From Myxococcales bacterium (GTDB lineage: Bacteria > Myxococcota_A > UBA9160 > UBA4427), in contig JADFNE010000049.1 in the NCBI GenBank assembly GCA_022563535.1, positions 1-33,134 on the forward strand: a DNA stretch of 33,134 nt. Direction: 5' to 3'. The notes below the pieces were generated by a model, which saw nothing but the letters and a program-made list of their open reading frames with translations, made no database searches and was not told the DNA's origin. Made by a program: the position numbers and the translations under genes. This document shows, in pieces, positions 15,816 through 24,377 of the stretch. Each line of letters begins with the position of its first letter. Position 1 is the first letter of the stretch.

Positions 15816-16129
15816 ACTCGCCCGAAGGGCTGCCGGCCGAAGCAGCGGGTGAAGCGCAGCTTGCGCAATACGCATCGCGCCTGTTTCAAAAAACCGGCCT
15901 CAATCGCTCGGAGATCAGCGATGGTCTCCTGGTGTTCATGGCGAGGGAATACCAGGATGCGGTGGTCCTGGTGACTCCGAGTTGGCCATCGGAGCTTCGT
16001 GAGTAGATCAACTGGACTTTCCAGAACGAGACGCTCAAAGCGGTTTCCGAAGGAGATCCGTCGCGTGGAATTGCGCAACTCGTCGAGCGTTTCGATCAGA
16101 TCGTTCGGATGAGAATTTTAGCGAAGTGA
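15815..16129 (+). pseudogene. remnant of TPM-domain-like gene with in-frame TAG
   Basis: A continuous reading frame starts at the last base of the TetR stop codon and runs to TGA 16127-16129. It has one internal TAG at 16004-16006. Before the TAG it reads QLAQYASRLFQKTGLNR...DGLLVFMAREYQDAVVLV; after it, TFQNETLKAVSEGDPSRGIAQL and VERFDQIV. This order resembles the strand-helix layout of small TPM (YgcG-like) domains: KTG-x-R, GLLVFxA, then a helix ending ...GDxxxGIxxLVER. No start codon or ribosome site is visible and the N-terminus is missing. I read it as a decayed C-terminal fragment. It could be two error-split pieces of a live gene, but the missing 5' part argues against that. Confidence 0.4.
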
Positions 16130-16186
16130 CATCGAGATTCGTCGCTGCGCGCTAGCCTTTCCCGTACTCGTGAGGAGGATAAAACA

Positions 16187-17095
16187 ATGAAGGTAAAGCG
16201 AACGCCGGACGAGCGTTTCGAAAACTTGCCGGGTTATGACTTTGCACCAAACTATGCCGAGCTAAAAGATCTGCGGGTTCACTATCTCGATGAAGGGGAT
16301 GCGAGCGCCGATCCGGTCTTGATGATGCACGGCGAACCCTCTTGGAGTTATCTCTATCGCAAGATGATTCCAATCGTGGCCGGTGCGGGGCATCGCGTCA
16401 TCGCTCCAGATCTGGTGGGCTTCGGGCGGTCGGACAAGCCCGTCGATCGGGCGGATTATAGCTACGAGCGTCACGTCGAGTGGATGCGGACGCTGCTCTT
16501 CGATCGACTCGATCTATCGCGAATCACACTCGTGGGACAGGATTGGGGAGGCCTGATCGGACTCCGCCTGGTGGCCGAGCATCCGGATCGCTTCAGTCGC
16601 GTCGTCGTCGCCAATACGCTCCTGCCCACCGGCGATCAACCCCCGGGCCCGGCCTTCGAGGCATGGCGGAAGTACTCCCAGGAAGTTCCTGATTTCATCG
16701 CTGGAAAGATCTTGAACGCTGCGACGCAAAACGAACTCACGCCCGAGATTTGCGCCGCCTATGACGCTCCCTTTCCCGATGATTCCTACAAGGCCGGCGC
16801 TCGCATCTTTCCGATGTTGGTTCCTACGAGCCCCGACGATCCCGCCGCCTCGGCGAATCGCGCCGCGTGGGAGGTACTGCGGCGATTCGACAAGCCCTTC
16901 CTCAAGGCGTTCAGTGATGGCGATCCCATCACGGCTCAAGCCAAAGATTCTTTCGACGTCGTACCGGGCTCCCGTGATCAACCTCATACGACCATCGTGG
17001 GTGCCGGCCACTTCTTGCAAGAGGATAAGGGGGAAGACCTCGCGCAGGTCGTCAACGACTTCATCCAGGGCACGTCAGACCGCCAGCCACTTTAG
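16187..17095 (+). CDS. dhmA: haloalkane dehalogenase, subfamily HLD-I
   Basis: Three hundred and two residues from ATG 16187, with GAGGAGG about 9 bases upstream. The alpha/beta hydrolase core carries the dehalogenase signature: nucleophile D119 and halide-stabilising W120 in GQDWGG, second halide ligand E50 in HGEPSWSYLYR, an acid at D244 or D246 in AFSDGDPIT and base H275 in GAGHFLQED. HGEPxW with Glu, rather than HGNP, marks subfamily I (DhlA/DhmA-like). It hydrolyses carbon-halogen bonds of haloalkanes to alcohol and halide without cofactors, in the cytosol. The natural substrate is unknown. Its last 21 bases overlap the 3' end of the convergent GST gene. The upstream TetR gene may regulate it. 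Confidence 0.93.
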   Translation: MKVKRTPDERFENLPGYDFAPNYAELKDLRVHYLDEGDASADPVLMMHGEPSWSYLYRKMIPIVAGAGHRVIAPDLVGFGRSDKPVDRADYSYERHVEWMRTLLFDRLDLSRITLVGQDWGGLIGLRLVAEHPDRFSRVVVANTLLPTGDQPPGPAFEAWRKYSQEVPDFIAGKILNAATQNELTPEICAAYDAPFPDDSYKAGARIFPMLVPTSPDDPAASANRAAWEVLRRFDKPFLKAFSDGDPITAQAKDSFDVVPGSRDQPHTTIVGAGHFLQEDKGEDLAQVVNDFIQGTSDRQPL

Positions 17096-18088
17096 ACAGG
17101 CGGCCTCAGCCAGAATCCCGTCCAATTCAGTCCGATCGTCGACCGCAGCATATCGCGCGCGCAGCATTGCCAACGAGCGCGCGTGATATTTCTGCGGGCT
17201 TTGGCGCCACGTCCCACAACGCAGTTCAACATGGTATTCGCTCTCTCCGCCCTCGAGCGCTTTGGCGTTCGCGTCCGTCCAGGGCAGAAAGAGTCCGCCG
17301 ACATGATCCCGCAAGATCGGCATCAAGGTCGGCGCAAGCGCATCCCAGTCTTCGAAATTGCCGGATGCTTTCGGATCGAGCATGCGTTCGATCCACGGCA
17401 CGATATTCGCTCCGTCGGCTTCGATGATTTCGTTGCAGGTCGGGTCCGTCCACGCGCTGTAGAGCTGCCCCCAAAGACCGAAATCGCCCAGCGAAGGGCA
17501 CTGGCCGAAGAGAAACGAACGACCCGCAAGATGAGCGTCCAACTGCAACACGAATTCCTTGAAGGTCGACTCGATCTGCGGCGCAGTCTGCTCGTTCGAA
17601 CCCACATAACCGCCGCGAGTGATCATGCGAGCCTTGATCTTGGCCGCGATCCCTTCGTATTGTCCAGCGTCGAGATCGGGCATCAAGCTCCGTGCAATTC
17701 GATCAGCGGCCGAATCCTGATCCAGCGGGCGAGCCCAGCGATAGTGGAACATCCACTTATTGCCCCACTCGTCCGCAAATTCCTCGATCAGGGCCGAGAG
17801 AAACGCGAGAGCAAGATTTTTCGGATCAATTGGCGGTTCGGGAAAGCTCGACTCCAAACGCTCAATGATCAGGGTCGAATCCTGCAGCCCTACATCCTCG
17901 GGTGTAGCCACCGCCGGGATCAGCGGAAGCTTTGCGTACTTCTTGTATTCGTCCATCACCGCATTGCTGCGCTCGATCCATTCGTGGGGAATGCCCTTGT
18001 ATCGGAAGTACGAACGAACCTTGACCGAGTAGGGGGAGATCTCGCTACCAAAGATTCGGAATTGATCGGCCGTTGTCCTACCCTCCAT
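17075..18088 (-). CDS. glutathione S-transferase-fold protein
   Basis: About 337 residues if started at ATG 18088. ATG 18124 and GTG 18142 are in-frame alternatives overlapping the upstream redoxin gene; none has a strong ribosome site. Residues 8-85 form a thioredoxin-fold GST N-domain (FRIFGSEISPYSVKVRSYFRYK), with SPYS at the usual catalytic Ser/Cys position and KLPLIPAVATPE as the cis-Pro loop. The helical C-domain follows (SFLFGQCPSLGDFGLWGQL). It is considerably longer than a 220-residue GST because of an extra C-terminal ~100 residues of unknown role. Conjugation, dehalogenation or isomerisation with glutathione is possible. It starts 19 bases after the redoxin stop, so it is probably in that operon, and it converges with the haloalkane dehalogenase with a 21-base overlap. 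Confidence 0.85.
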   Translation of the reverse strand: MEGRTTADQFRIFGSEISPYSVKVRSYFRYKGIPHEWIERSNAVMDEYKKYAKLPLIPAVATPEDVGLQDSTLIIERLESSFPEPPIDPKNLALAFLSALIEEFADEWGNKWMFHYRWARPLDQDSAADRIARSLMPDLDAGQYEGIAAKIKARMITRGGYVGSNEQTAPQIESTFKEFVLQLDAHLAGRSFLFGQCPSLGDFGLWGQLYSAWTDPTCNEIIEADGANIVPWIERMLDPKASGNFEDWDALAPTLMPILRDHVGGLFLPWTDANAKALEGGESEYHVELRCGTWRQSPQKYHARSLAMLRARYAAVDDRTELDGILAEAACLKWLAV

Positions 18089-18107
18089 GGATCGCCGAGC
18101 CGACTCT

Positions 18108-19187
18108 TCAGTCGCCCGACTCATTGGACTCGTTCGAATCACCAGACCCAGCGCTCGTCGGTGTCAGCGCATCCATTGGATACACAGGAGCGCCTTCTGC
18201 AAAGAGATCAAAGAACTCGGGACCAAAGGGATTCATGCCGCGCATCGGCATCGAGCCGCGTCGGATCGTCCAGTCCTTTGGCGCAAGCTCGCCTGCCCGG
18301 ACAAAGTGTTGCTCGGCCGCCTTCTCGCGCCCTTGCTCGTTCAAATGAGTAGCGAGCCGCCGTTCGGCCCGGGCGAGCTGACTCTCCGTTGTCGGCGGCA
18401 AGCGATTCGCCCGAACCTCGTCGGGAGAAAGCTCCCCCGCGCCTTCGCGCACCCATGCACGAATCATTTCCAGATAGGGCTCGGACTTCTTCCCATGAAA
18501 CTGTGTGAAGGTATCGGTTCCGAATTGCGCGTCATTTGGGCGCACCACGGTTCCACTCTCGTCGATCCAGATCATCGTCGGCACGTTGACAATGTGATAG
18601 AGCTCCGCGATCACGTGGGCGGTATCGATCAGGCTCGGATGCGTCGGCCTCGCGCCCTCAATATACGAACGCGGATCGTCGGCAGAGCGATCAAGCGCGA
18701 CGGTAATCGGAACGAACCCTTCGTCACCGAGTTCTTCGTATAAGGCCTGCCAGACCGGCAGATCTTCGCGGCAGCCTCACCAGGACGCGTAAGCGATCAG
18801 CAAAACCTTCTTGCCCCGGTGATCGGAGAGCGAGTGAAGCGTGCCCTCGAGGTCGGGCAGCGAGAAATCCGGCGCAGCTAGACCCGCGAGCTCCTCCACG
18901 CGATCCGCGAGGGCAGTACCCAGCGCAGCGGCAGCTTCCCCAGCGTCCAGGGCCAGCGGCCTGCCGATTGCTTCGGCGAGCATCTGGAGGTCAATGCCCT
19001 CCGCAGTGGAGAGCGTGGACGCATCCGAAACGGGAACGCAGACATCCGCCCGACACAGGCCTTCTGGCTTCAGCTCCCAACCGAGTGCGCCCCGCACCTC
19101 AGCGGCGGGTATCCGCACCCGTCCATTGGAGATCGTCGCGGAAACCTCGTGCGCGCTGTCTCTTTCGAGAAGCGTGAATGTCGACAT
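18108..19187 (-). CDS. redoxin (AhpC/TSA-TlpA type) with in-frame UGA: candidate selenoprotein
   Basis: The reading frame runs 360 codons from ATG 19187 (GAGGAGG 5 bases upstream) to TGA 18108, with one internal TGA at 18779-18777 (codon 137). Residues 1-100 are an N-terminal accessory domain containing GLCRADVCVPV. Residues 104-136 are a redoxin start (APDFSLPDLEGTLHSLSDHR, then KVLLIAYASW). Then come UGA and GCREDLPVWQALYEELGDEG, cis-Pro VPTMIWIDESG, and a C-terminal TPR-like helix region (LARAERRLATHLNEQGREKA). The UGA replaces the first active-site Cys (W-C-G-x). Both halves are in the same frame and complement each other exactly, which argues for selenocysteine rather than a frameshift or decay. 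It precedes the GST gene and follows the MMPL exporter. A plain nonsense mutation is the alternative. Confidence 0.8.
18747..18761 (-). promoter_or_regulatory. candidate bacterial SECIS stem-loop
   Basis: On the minus strand, 15 bases after the internal TGA, CTGCC-GGTCT-GGCAG forms a perfect 5-bp stem with a 5-base loop beginning GGU. Bacterial SECIS elements are short stem-loops just downstream of UGA with a conserved G/GU at the apex, roughly 16-37 bases after the UGA; this loop begins 20 bases after it. The loop GGUCU is the same as in E. coli fdhF as I remember it. SelB would bind here to insert Sec. Confidence 0.65.
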
Positions 19188-19304
19188 CGGATCCTCCTCG
19201 ACGGATGTACGTCAGATGCTGGCTCTCGCAGCTTACCGCACCCACTGCCCAGTCGTTCGGTGCAGCCGGGCGAACGTGTGCCCCTCGAAACCTCGAGTCA
19301 GGTC

Positions 19305-21731
19305 TCACGCAGAAATGAGCGGCTTCTCGCGTTTTGGCATCACGAGCACCGCAATCGCGGGGGCCAGCAGGATATCGGCCACAAAAGCCGCGGCGATTGC
19401 AAAGCAGGTCAGTACCCCCGTGGCGACGAGGTTCTCCATGGTGGCCAGCATGAAGCCGGAGAAACCCACGCAAAGTACGATCGACGTAAACAGGATCGCT
19501 CGCCCTGTTGTCACCAGGGTGTCGGTCACGGCGATCTTGGGATCGCCCGTCATGCGGTAGTTGCGCTGGAAGACGTGCATGAAGTGGATCGTGTCGTCGA
19601 CCGCAATCCCGAGCACTATGGCGCCAATCATCATGCTCGAAAAGTCGAGGGGAAAATCGCACCAGCCCATCAAGCCCAGGGTGAGGATGATGGGGAAGAG
19701 ATTGGGGACCATGCTAAGAAGTCCGCCGCGAAGATCTCCAATCATGAGAATCATCATCGGCGTAATGATCGCGAGCGCGAGTAAATAAGACTGGGCCATG
19801 CTGTAGATCACAGCGGTCATGATTCGCGAGAAGATGACAGTGCCCCCGGTCAGGACCACCTCGACCTTATCCCCTACGATCTCGAACGCCCGCGCCTCCA
19901 CGGCATCGATGAAACCCAGGGTATCGACCGAATCGACCCAGGGGATACGTATACTAAAACTCGCCATGGAGAACTGCGAATCCACGAAGTCCGCGAGATC
20001 CTCGGATCCCGAGTTTTCGAACAGCAACAACTCCTGGGCGGTGAGTTCGGGATTTTCCGGAATGACATAAAACTCAGCCCGATTCTCATTCAATGCCTGG
20101 TGGGTCTCCTTCACGATATCGGCAATGGACGTAACATGGCTGGTCTCGAGGCCGTCTACCTCCAAGTCAAGAAGCACCGTCTTCAGCCGATCGAGTCGCA
20201 CGAGCACATCGGGATCTTGAAATCCGTTCTCGACCCCGGGCGTCCTGAGCAGGATCTGGAGATCCCCCGATCCTCCCATGCGATCATTCACATAATCCAA
20301 TGCCTCGTGGAGAGGACTCTCATCTGGAATCCAGTCGACCGGATGATGAGAAAATCTCAGCTGCGTGATCCCCGCCAGCGCCAGAGCCACCAACCCGACA
20401 CCCACGGCAACTACGAACTTGGGTCGCTGGATCGCCAACCTCCCTGCAGCGGCCAGCACTCGGTCCGATAGACCACGCGCTTCGAGATCGCTCAAACGCC
20501 CCCGGCCCTTCAGGCGCAGGAGTCCGATCAACGGAGGCAGGGCTACCAGCGTAAAGAAGATCGTGAACATCACCCCGATTGGCCCCACGATTCCGAAGTG
20601 TCCCACGGGAGCCAGCTCCGCGGTCGAAAACGAAAGCAGTCCGCCGGCGGTGGTGAGTCCGGCCATGAAGACAGGAAGGCCTGCGTGTGCCATTGCATAA
20701 GCGACGGCATCCTCGCTGCACTGTCCGCGGTCGAGCCCGCGATACACGAGTACAAGGATGTGAACCGCACCACATACCCCCACCGCGAGCAAAAATGAGG
20801 GTAGAACCTGGATCGGCAGCGTGACCGGAATCCCCAACAGAGCCATTGTGCCTCCCGAGCATAGGAGCGACAGGGCAACGAGGACGAGCGGAATCAAGAC
20901 TCCCGAGATGCGGCGAAACAAGACAAAGAGCAACAGGGCAATGACGAAGCTCGACGAAACAATACTGACCAGGATATCGTCCTGCATTTGACAAAAGATC
21001 CAAGCATCGAAAATGGGACCACCGGTCACGAACATCTCGTAGCCTTCGACGCGATGCCGCTCGATGACAAGGTTCACCTCGTCAGCAATCTTCATTGTCT
21101 CTTCTTGCGTGCGAAACTCCTCGGCGCCCTCCTCCCCAAAACCCGCGAGCACGTCGTCGCCCGCGGTCCCATCCGCTAGCGAGGAATAGCGATCGAACTT
21201 GGCTACGAGCACCGTCGCACTCCCATCGACTGATATGAGCGCGTTGAGATAAAGCGGATTCGCCAATACGCGCTCACGCAGCGCAGCTAACTCCGCCGGC
21301 GTCGTCGGGATCGTTTCGAGGAGATCTTCGACCACCAATTCGTCGTCGCGACCAAAGGTGTTCCGCGCGTTGATGAGACTCGTGACTTTCTCTAATTGGG
21401 CCACTTCCTCCATATCTCGATGAAAATCCGTGAGCCACTCGAGAAATGCCACATCGAATATTTCGGGCGGCTCAATCGCGACGATGACCGCCTGACCGTC
21501 TCCAAATTGGCGATTGAACGCGTTGTAGGCAACGCGCACGGGATCCCCTGGCCGGAGGAATCCTTCATCCGAGATGTCGATTTCGAGGCGGGGCAACTGA
21601 AGCAGGAGCCCCGTGACCACCAGTGAGCAACCCACCAGGACAATGGCGGCATGGGCCATGGCCCACCGGGCCCAGGTTCCAAATCCCGCTTCGATCGCGT
21701 CGCGCAATGGAAGCGCTCGAGAGTCGGCCAT
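19305..21731 (-). CDS. MMPL/RND-family exporter (HpnN-like)
   Basis: About 808 residues from ATG 21731, with GGAG 9 bases upstream. The frame open to 21818 adds an Arg-rich leader without a ribosome site. The layout is the classic single-chain RND/MMPL duplication: TM1 (about 25-45), a large periplasmic loop, TM2-6 with VCGAVHILVLVYRGLDRG, then TM7, a second periplasmic loop, and TM8-12 with VLGIAVDDTIHFMHVFQRNYR, which holds the proton-relay-type acidic residues. Proteins of this form export lipids (hopanoids, mycolates, wax-like lipids) or other hydrophobic molecules using proton-motive force. No membrane-fusion or outer-membrane partner lies beside it. It shares strand with the sulfatase upstream and the redoxin downstream (117-base gap). 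Substrate is unassigned. Confidence 0.9.
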   Translation of the reverse strand: MADSRALPLRDAIEAGFGTWARWAMAHAAIVLVGCSLVVTGLLLQLPRLEIDISDEGFLRPGDPVRVAYNAFNRQFGDGQAVIVAIEPPEIFDVAFLEWLTDFHRDMEEVAQLEKVTSLINARNTFGRDDELVVEDLLETIPTTPAELAALRERVLANPLYLNALISVDGSATVLVAKFDRYSSLADGTAGDDVLAGFGEEGAEEFRTQEETMKIADEVNLVIERHRVEGYEMFVTGGPIFDAWIFCQMQDDILVSIVSSSFVIALLLFVLFRRISGVLIPLVLVALSLLCSGGTMALLGIPVTLPIQVLPSFLLAVGVCGAVHILVLVYRGLDRGQCSEDAVAYAMAHAGLPVFMAGLTTAGGLLSFSTAELAPVGHFGIVGPIGVMFTIFFTLVALPPLIGLLRLKGRGRLSDLEARGLSDRVLAAAGRLAIQRPKFVVAVGVGLVALALAGITQLRFSHHPVDWIPDESPLHEALDYVNDRMGGSGDLQILLRTPGVENGFQDPDVLVRLDRLKTVLLDLEVDGLETSHVTSIADIVKETHQALNENRAEFYVIPENPELTAQELLLFENSGSEDLADFVDSQFSMASFSIRIPWVDSVDTLGFIDAVEARAFEIVGDKVEVVLTGGTVIFSRIMTAVIYSMAQSYLLALAIITPMMILMIGDLRGGLLSMVPNLFPIILTLGLMGWCDFPLDFSSMMIGAIVLGIAVDDTIHFMHVFQRNYRMTGDPKIAVTDTLVTTGRAILFTSIVLCVGFSGFMLATMENLVATGVLTCFAIAAAFVADILLAPAIAVLVMPKREKPLISA

Positions 21732-21936
21732 TCCTACGTCTCCGATTCGCTTAGACGGACGATTTCGACACATGCACAGTGAATTGCGGAGACTATCGGG
21801 ACGCGGCGCAAGCCGCAATTTTGTGAAAAAGACGATATTGCGCCTTGTGTGAAACCAACAACGAGAGAGCCGTTCCTGTTAATGAAGAATTTTCAGCAGC
21901 CAAGACGGAACGACGCCCATTTTCCGGTGTCAATTC

Positions 21937-24024
21937 CTATTGGATATACCCGAGGGCACGAAGCGCATCGAGTGTTTCCTCGGAAGGTTGCGCGCGCGGG
22001 CCGCCGCCGGCTTCCGCGTAGCCAATGCGCGGACCGAGGGTTGCGCGCATTGTTGCAACTTGTTCGGCTTTTCGGCCGGCTAGATCTTCGAGTTCAGAAG
22101 GATCGCCGAGGACCTCGAAGAGTTTGGGGGATTCATTGGTGGATTCGATCAGTTTGAATCCCGCTGTCTCCACGCTGCGAAGTTCACGATTGAATCGTTC
22201 GCCGAAGTGTTCGACACCATGTCGGTAAACATAGAGCCAGGAAAGCATTTCGCTGCGCTGCTCTCCCCAAGCCAGGCCGTCGATACCCGCAGGCGCCTCG
22301 ACGCCCGCGTGCGCGAGAACCAACGGGAATAGATCGACACTCTGCATTGCGCCGGCTGGCAGCCCTTCGGGCCCGCCGGATCCCAACTTGATGAACAGCG
22401 GCACCTCGAGTTGATCGCGATAGAGGCTGACATCGTGCCCATAGTCCCCGTGTTCTCCGAGTGCTTCGCCGTGATCCGAGGTGACAATGATCAGCATCTC
22501 CTCAAAACGCGGATGCCGCTTCAAGCGAGCGAACAAGCGCTCTAGCTGGGCGTCCAGGAAGCGAAGCTCACCATCGTAAAGGGCCGTGACGTGATCGATT
22601 TCGTGTTGCGCGGCTACGCGATTCTCCGCGTAGGCAATGTGTTGGTAGTACTGCTGCTCGATGGGAACCGGCATATCGTCTTGAACGCCGGCGAAATAAT
22701 TCGTGTAGGGCGGTGGGGGAAAGTAGGGGGAGTGGGCGTCGAGGTAGTTGAGAAATAGAAAGAGCGCGCTGTCCTCCACGTCATCGATCACCTGGATCGC
22801 CGAATCAGTGATCTGGTCCGCCCTGCGGTACGGAACATCTGGCCCGAAAAAGTTCAAGGCAGAGAACGGCGGGATGTGGCTCAGCGCGGCGGCATGCCAT
22901 TGTGTGTCCGTCGCCAGCCGCCAAGGCGTTCGCTCCCGCATGCTGTGGAGCGAATCCTTCTCCGCCGTGTATTCGTGAAACCCGCGCGCGAGGCCGTAGC
23001 TGGGCGACAGGCATCCGTAGTTCCCAGCGATCGCCACCGTCCAGTAGCCCGCATCGGTGAGCGTCGAGGCCAGCGTGGGCATCTCTTCACCCGCAGCGGT
23101 CAGTTCGGGAAGCGGTAAGAAGTTGATTGTCTGATCGGGGTCATCCAGAAAACCCATGTGCGCGCCATGCCGGGGCGGATAAAGACCCGTGAAGATCGAA
23201 GCGTGGGTGGGCAGGGACCAAGGTGCGTTGGCGACGCTGCGCAGCGGCGGCAACCCGTATTCGCGAAAGAAATTTTCGAGTGCGGGCATGGTGTCCCGCG
23301 AATACCCATAGGCGGCGAGGTGGTCTGCGCGCACCGTGTCCAGCACGATGAGTACGACGGGCGGCGGTGCGCTGGTGCCCGCGCGAACGCCGGCCGGGGT
23401 CAGGCTCTCGATCTTCTCGATCTCGACAAACCCAGCCAGGAAAGCCGGCGAAAGCGCAAACGCGACAACGACGAGGGAAGTCCCGGTGCTGGGCAGACGC
23501 GATAAGGCCGCAACTCGCCCCGCCCCAACAACGATCGCCGCTCCGCTCAGACCGACCAGGCCGAGCACCGCCACAGTTGCAAGATCGATGTTCGAGACGC
23601 CGCGAAAGTGTTCGAGTTGGAACCACAACAGTGCAGCACCCAGAAATGATCCGATGGGAGCCGCAACCAACGGCGCGGCGCCGGATCGCATGAGACGAGC
23701 CATGATTGCGCTTCCCACAATCACGATCGCAAAGATGACAACCAGCGTGAGTGATCCCGCACGAGACCCAATACGCGGTACCAGCGCGAACGCAGCCGGG
23801 CTCACCAACAAGACCGCGGCCCAGGCCGCCAGGCTCTTGCGGGTGATGATCGCAGTCACAACACAGTAAAGAAGAATGGCCGCGCCATTCGCAGCGATCA
23901 GTGAAACTGGAATGGGCGCATCGGCGACGCGAAAGAAGGGGACCTGGGCGGCTAGCGCCAGCGCCGAGGCGGCCAGGCTAGCTACGATTCGGGCCCGAAC
24001 ATCCGCCGCGAAATCCAGCTGCAT
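21937..24024 (-). CDS. membrane-anchored sulfatase-family hydrolase
   Basis: Six hundred and ninety-five residues. Residues 10-200 hold about six hydrophobic segments; 223-695 is an alkaline-phosphatase-superfamily sulfatase domain facing the periplasm. Metal and active-site motifs: D229 in VVLIVLDTVRADHLAAYGY, the nucleophile segment S270-LPTH in APWSLPTHASIFTGLYP, and the distal metal site TSDHGEALGEHGDYGHD. The C-terminus ends LDALRALGYIQ, a tail common in this subgroup. The nucleophile motif is S-x-P-T-H instead of C/S-x-P-x-R, so formylglycine maturation by the known C/S-x-P-x-R rule is doubtful. It may be a phosphoglycerol or phosphoethanolamine-transferase-like enzyme or a phosphodiesterase. 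It lies about 205 bases upstream of the exporter on the same strand. Confidence 0.88.
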   Translation of the reverse strand: MQLDFAADVRARIVASLAASALALAAQVPFFRVADAPIPVSLIAANGAAILLYCVVTAIITRKSLAAWAAVLLVSPAAFALVPRIGSRAGSLTLVVIFAIVIVGSAIMARLMRSGAAPLVAAPIGSFLGAALLWFQLEHFRGVSNIDLATVAVLGLVGLSGAAIVVGAGRVAALSRLPSTGTSLVVVAFALSPAFLAGFVEIEKIESLTPAGVRAGTSAPPPVVLIVLDTVRADHLAAYGYSRDTMPALENFFREYGLPPLRSVANAPWSLPTHASIFTGLYPPRHGAHMGFLDDPDQTINFLPLPELTAAGEEMPTLASTLTDAGYWTVAIAGNYGCLSPSYGLARGFHEYTAEKDSLHSMRERTPWRLATDTQWHAAALSHIPPFSALNFFGPDVPYRRADQITDSAIQVIDDVEDSALFLFLNYLDAHSPYFPPPPYTNYFAGVQDDMPVPIEQQYYQHIAYAENRVAAQHEIDHVTALYDGELRFLDAQLERLFARLKRHPRFEEMLIIVTSDHGEALGEHGDYGHDVSLYRDQLEVPLFIKLGSGGPEGLPAGAMQSVDLFPLVLAHAGVEAPAGIDGLAWGEQRSEMLSWLYVYRHGVEHFGERFNRELRSVETAGFKLIESTNESPKLFEVLGDPSELEDLAGRKAEQVATMRATLGPRIGYAEAGGGPRAQPSEETLDALRALGYIQ

Positions 24025-24377
24025 CGGGAGGCTCCATTCGGAGATCCAAGGATCGCCACGAGATCATTCCCAGAGCACCCTTCAGTTCCACGCAGCTAAT
24101 CGGCAGCTTGCTTCTCTAAATCAAGCAGGCCTCACATTAAATCGAGCCGGCTTGGAGCCGCGAAAACTTGGAGACTCAGGAGATTGCGACCGGTGTGTAA
24201 TCTTCTCATGGCAAGAAACACGCGAGCAGGTGCACGATGTAGGAATGGCTTGCCTTGGCAATGGCAAGCTGATGGAAAGCTCGCCTCGAGCCAACTCCGA
24301 AGCAGATTGTCCGGTTGGCGTTGTCAGAGATGCCGGAATCGGCGACCCTGATGGCCTCGATGGCAGGAGGGGATCCG
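24025..24377. other. divergent intergenic region with short hairpin
   Basis: Three hundred and fifty-three bases between the divergent sulfatase and DUF4136 lipoprotein genes, presumably carrying both promoters. GCTTGCC (24248-24254) and GGCAAGC (24263-24269) form a 7-bp inverted repeat with an 8-base spacer; it could be an operator or a leader hairpin. No riboswitch family or small gene is recognised. Confidence 0.4.

Noticed and set aside
16004-16006. In-frame TAG read as pyrrolysine
   Set aside because: The surrounding frame has no start codon, pyrrolysine systems are rare, and nothing in the window suggests pylRS, tRNA-Pyl or methylamine methyltransferase genes. Pseudogene decay is simpler.
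15803-16078. 91-codon minus-strand frame downstream of TetR
   Set aside because: No ribosome site and no family resemblance; it is the complement of the TPM-like remnant.
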